The notes beneath the pieces were generated by a model, which was given only the letters and a program-made list of their open reading frames with translations, was not told where the DNA came from and did not search any database. Made by a program: the position numbers and the translations under genes. Source: Paenibacillus_V sp046244365 (GTDB lineage: Bacteria; Bacillota; Bacilli; Paenibacillales; NBRC-103111). Taken from it: a stretch of 64,000 nt of DNA. The stretch is from assembly GCF_046244365.1 (NCBI RefSeq), contig NZ_CP176395.1:5890001-5954000 (forward strand). Reading direction: 5' to 3'. Positions 61,260 through 64,000 of the stretch are shown piece after piece (positions within the stretch are counted from its first letter, which is position 1; every line of letters begins with the position of its first letter).

Positions 61260-62219
61260 TTACACCCGGCTGCGCGCAAACGCCGCGCTTCCGATTATGC
61301 CGCCGTCGTCGATCAGCGTCCCCTGATGGATAGACAGCTTTTCCCAATAGCCGCTGTACACGTTCGCTTGAATCGCATCGCGCATCGGCTTGAACAGCCG
61401 CTCGCCGGCCAGCGCTGCACCGCCGCCGATGACGAGGGCGTTCGGGCTGAACAGCGTAATCGCATAAGCGAGCGCTTTGCCCAGCACTTCGCCGGTATAG
61501 TTCATGACGTCGATCGCCACTTGATCGCCTTCGTCATACGCTTTGGAAACGTGCGACGCGCTCAAGCCGCTCAGATCGCCGTCCGGAAACCAATCCTTCA
61601 TCACGCTAGGCTGACCTTGCGCAATCTTCTCGCGAGCCTGTCTAGCGATGCCGGTAGCCGATGCGATCGTCTCCAGGCAGCCTTTCATGCCGCAGCCGCA
61701 TGGCGTCGATTCGCCTTCTATATGCACATGGCCGAGTTCGCCGGCCATATAGCCGCCGCCGTAATACAGCTTGCCGTCGTTGACCATGCCGGATGCAAGA
61801 CCGGTTCCGAGCGTTATGCCATATACATGATCGATGCCCTTTACGGAGCCTTTGATCGTTTCGCCGTAAACGTACATGCGCACATCGTTATCGATAAACA
61901 CAGGCACTTTGACGTACTCGCCGAGCAGCTTCGCCACTTCAAGATTGCGCCAGCCAAGATTGCCCGCGAAGAGGCAAACTCCTCTGTCCGAGTCGATAAA
62001 TCCAGGCGTTCCGGCGCCTACTGCAACAAGAAGGCTGCGATCCTTCCCTGTCTCCGCGAACAATTGATCGATCATTGCATTGATTTTGGCAAAGATGTGC
62101 TCGCTGCCTTTGGCCGCTTCCGTCGGCTGCTTTACTTTTGCCAGCAAATTGTACTCCTCGTCCAATAGTCCGCACACGATATTCGTGCCGCCGATGTCGA
62201 TTCCGATTACATAGCTCAT
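61260..62219 (-). CDS. ROK-family sugar kinase
   Basis: The 319-residue protein has the ATP-binding motif IGIDIGGTNIVCGLL, the ROK motif GELGHVHIEGESTPCGCGMKGCLETIAS with its zinc-binding cysteines, and ALVIGGGAALAGERLF. It resembles glucokinases and related kinases; the exact sugar is not clear. The ATG at 62219 follows GGGAGGAAC. It is downstream of the DeoR regulator gene in the same direction, separated by about 160 bp. Confidence 0.9.
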   Translation of the reverse strand: MSYVIGIDIGGTNIVCGLLDEEYNLLAKVKQPTEAAKGSEHIFAKINAMIDQLFAETGKDRSLLVAVGAGTPGFIDSDRGVCLFAGNLGWRNLEVAKLLGEYVKVPVFIDNDVRMYVYGETIKGSVKGIDHVYGITLGTGLASGMVNDGKLYYGGGYMAGELGHVHIEGESTPCGCGMKGCLETIASATGIARQAREKIAQGQPSVMKDWFPDGDLSGLSASHVSKAYDEGDQVAIDVMNYTGEVLGKALAYAITLFSPNALVIGGGAALAGERLFKPMRDAIQANVYSGYWEKLSIHQGTLIDDGGIIGSAAFARSRV

Positions 62220-62382
62220 CCGTTCGTTCCTCCCGAATAATTGTAGGAATAATGACAAGCTCCGTCCGATTGTGCAGAACGGGCCGCGTTTTATGGTTTA
62301 CTTGTTTCATTCTGTGTTACTGCTTGTTTATCTTACAATAGGTACCGAATAGCGCGCAATGAAAATACACGCTCCCCTACCC

Positions 62383-63177
62383 CTACAGCGAAACCTCGGC
62401 GCTGTAAACTTGTACGCCCCGCTCTGCGAGCTGCCGCAGGAAGTCCTTGTCGGCGCCATCGTCCGTGATGCAGCCATAAAGCGCTTCAAGCGGCGCGATG
62501 GAGAACAACGAGGCGCGATCCAGCTTCGTATGGTCGAAGACGGCGATCGTTTGCAGGCTGTGCTTGAGCAGCGTTCGGGCGGTCTGCGCCTCCAGTTCGG
62601 AATACGTCGTCGGTCCTTGCTCGAGCGTCAGCCCGTCGATACCGAGAAACATTTTGCCGATGTTCAGATGCTCGATCGTCTTCTCCGCAAGCGGTCCGCA
62701 CAGCTCGTAGCTCTTGCCTCGCATCACGCCGCCGATCACGACCACTTGTACCGCATCGTTGTCGGCCAGCTCCATGGCAATATTGACCGCGTTCGTCACC
62801 ACCGTAATGCCTTCGCGCCGTTTCAGTTCACGAGCGATCAGGAAGGTCGTCGTTCCGCCCGACAAGCCGATGATGTCGCCTTCCTCGATCAGCTCGACCG
62901 CTTTCCGGGCGATCGCTTCCTTCTGTACCCACAGCCGCTGCTGCTTCTCCGTAAAGGAAACCTCCTTTACCGACAGGAAGCCTTCCAGAAGCGCGCCGCC
63001 GATCGTACGGATCACGCTTCCGTTTTTTTCTAATATATCGAGATCACGCCTGGCCGTCGCTTCCGAGCAATCGAATTGTTCGATGATTTCCTGGATCGTA
63101 ATGCGACCGTTCTGCTTCAGCCATTGCATCATGCGCTGCCGGCGCTGCTCTCCCTTGGAGGAGGCTGCTTCTTGCAT
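62383..63177 (-). CDS. DeoR-family transcriptional regulator
   Basis: The 264-residue protein has an N-terminal helix-turn-helix (RRQRMMQWLKQNGRITIQEIIEQFDCSEATARRDLDILEKNGSVIRTIGGAL) and a C-terminal sugar-phosphate sensor domain (GDIIGLSGGTTTFLIARELK, DNDAVQVVVIGGVMRGKSYELCGPLA, FLGIDGLT). Such repressors release DNA when bound to a sugar phosphate. It is divergent from the aldolase gene, whose promoter region carries a fitting direct-repeat operator. The ATG at 63177 has a weak GGGTG site. Confidence 0.9.
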   Translation of the reverse strand: MQEAASSKGEQRRQRMMQWLKQNGRITIQEIIEQFDCSEATARRDLDILEKNGSVIRTIGGALLEGFLSVKEVSFTEKQQRLWVQKEAIARKAVELIEEGDIIGLSGGTTTFLIARELKRREGITVVTNAVNIAMELADNDAVQVVVIGGVMRGKSYELCGPLAEKTIEHLNIGKMFLGIDGLTLEQGPTTYSELEAQTARTLLKHSLQTIAVFDHTKLDRASLFSIAPLEALYGCITDDGADKDFLRQLAERGVQVYSAEVSL

Positions 63178-63387
63178 ATCGTCACCCGCCTGTATTACCG
63201 GTTCTAACCGAATATGATGATAAACCCCGTTACAAGATTTCGTCACAACCACGTTTTATTCCTGCCGGAAAGGAGAAACAATAAAGGAGCGTTGCCAATG
63301 CCGCTTAACTTGTCCGGCTGCAGGACGATCGTGAACTCGATAACGCTTCTTCTATAGATCGGGAGTCGAGATCCGTCTTTTTGTTGT

Positions 63388-63417
63388 TTGACATCTTTCG
63401 TTTTTCTCCCTTATAAT
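63388..63417 (+). promoter_or_regulatory. Sigma-A-type promoter of the aldolase gene
   Basis: TTGACA (63388-63393) and TATAAT (63412-63417) are both perfect consensus, 18 bases apart, 79 bases upstream of the aldolase ATG. Confidence 0.8.
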
Positions 63418-63431
63418 CAACTTAATGAAAT

Positions 63432-63464
63432 TTTAAATCATTTTTTTGATCGTTTCAATCATTT
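63432..63464. promoter_or_regulatory. Direct-repeat operator, probably for the DeoR regulator
   Basis: TTTAAATCATTT (63432-63443) and TTTCAATCATTT (63453-63464) are direct repeats offset by 21 bases, two helical turns, just downstream of the -10 element. Binding here would block transcription. DeoR-family repressors commonly bind such direct repeats. Confidence 0.55.
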
Positions 63465-63495
63465 TGTCTGTCGATATTCAAAAGGAGGCAACATC

Positions 63496-64000
63496 ATGGG
63501 TCATCTCGTTTCGTCTACATCGCTATTGCAAACCGCACGCGCGAACAGCTACTGTATTGGCGCTTTTAACGTTCACACTTTGGAAATGCTGCAAGCTGTC
63601 GTCGAGGCGGCCGAAGAGCTTGACGCTCCGCTCATTCTTCAAACGACGGTAGGCACAGTTAAACATCTCGGCCCCGATTATATCGTAGCGGCGGCCCAAA
63701 CGGCAGCCAAGCGCGCCGGCATTCCGATCGCCTTGCATCTTGACCACTGCACCGATTACAACCTTGTCGTCCGCTGCATCCGCGAAGGCTACACATCGGT
63801 CATGATCGACGCTTCCATGCATCCTTTCGAGGAAAACGTGCGTCAAACGATCGAAGTCGTTAAGGTTGCCAAAGCGGCAGGCGTCAACATCGAAGCCGAG
63901 CTCGGCAAAGTCGGCGGCGTCGAGGACGACATTAGCGTAGCTGACGAAGATGCGAAGCTGGCGGATCCGGAAGAATGCGTCAAATTCGTCGAGCTGACAG
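63496..64000 (+). CDS. Class II fructose/ketose-bisphosphate aldolase (cut by window edge)
   Basis: The first 168 residues are present. Class II signatures are visible: YCIGAFNVHTLEMLQAVVEAAEELDAPLILQTT, the zinc-site HLDHCTDYNLVVRCIREGYTSVMIDASMHPFEENV, and IEAELGKVGGVEDD with a metal-binding Glu. Such enzymes split fructose- or tagatose-bisphosphate, or related ketose-bisphosphates. AAAGGAGG lies 7-8 bases before the ATG. The kinase and DeoR gene nearby suggest a sugar catabolic unit, possibly of tagatose or an inositol-like route. Confidence 0.9.
   Translation, partial: MGHLVSSTSLLQTARANSYCIGAFNVHTLEMLQAVVEAAEELDAPLILQTTVGTVKHLGPDYIVAAAQTAAKRAGIPIALHLDHCTDYNLVVRCIREGYTSVMIDASMHPFEENVRQTIEVVKVAKAAGVNIEAELGKVGGVEDDISVADEDAKLADPEECVKFVELT

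Overview
The window looks like chromosomal DNA of an endospore-forming, carbohydrate-degrading member of the Paenibacillaceae (Paenibacillus- or Cohnella-like). Evidence: a sporulation sigma factor with a SigK-type pro-sequence, ATPase-less carbohydrate ABC transporter operons of the LplBC/LipO type, YesMN-type and membrane-bound AraC regulators, strong GGAGG ribosome binding sites, and the Bacillus-type gene set YfiT, GlnKL, KtrB-like TrkH and DUF4179/ECF pairs. No rRNA or tRNA gene was found. The right-hand edge cuts an aldolase gene; the left-hand edge holds only the last 38 codons of an unidentified gene.

Layout. 0-3.7 kb: molybdenum cofactor genes (fdhD and moaA leftward, moeA rightward). 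3.7-4.3 kb: a block of palindromic TTCACTA repeats. 4.3-15 kb: a polysaccharide-use locus, with a membrane-bound AraC regulator, two permeases, a binding lipoprotein and a 1522-residue secreted multidomain glycosidase, all leftward. 15-19 kb: TPR protein, YgjP-type metallopeptidase, a truncated second copy of sigK, an immunity-like pseudogene and a DUF2975/Xre pair. 19-21.2 kb: an intact IS110-type element and an IS4 remnant. 21.5-34 kb: a second polysaccharide locus (secreted glycosidase, FAD oxidoreductase, binding lipoprotein, two permeases, YesMN two-component system) with an IS66 scar. 34-36 kb: broken genes. 36-40 kb: full-length sigK, two unidentified proteins, a stalk-domain protein and a pRiA4b ORF-3-like protein. 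40-45.5 kb: GlnKL-like two-component system divergent from a dicarboxylate symporter and malic enzyme. 45.5-47.3 kb: ECF sigma factor and DUF4179 partner. 48-52.6 kb: metallophosphoesterase and an NAD salvage cluster (nrtR-like, pncA, pncB). 53-56.3 kb: small proteins, a methyltransferase, thiD and a cysteine dioxygenase-like gene. 56.4-57.0 kb: an orphan type I-C-like CRISPR array with no cas genes. 57.4-61 kb: small membrane proteins, YfiT, a TrkH potassium transporter and an alpha/beta hydrolase. 61.2-64 kb: ROK kinase and DeoR regulator divergent from a class II aldolase.

The most interesting structure is architectural. Two segments are bounded by direct repeats made of the 3' end of a host gene. 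The 18.8-kb segment holding the second polysaccharide locus lies between a full sigK and a 5'-truncated sigK copy; its roughly 19 nucleotide differences are silent except in the last codon. The CRISPR array lies between the 3' end of the cysteine dioxygenase gene and a diverged second copy of that same 3' end. Both patterns suggest gene-end-targeted insertion or allelic recombination, and in the sigK case recall the Bacillus skin element, although no recombinase gene is visible between the copies. Three families of intergenic inverted repeats (3.7 and 47.5 kb; 39.9 kb; terminator-like hairpins) add further unexplained structure.
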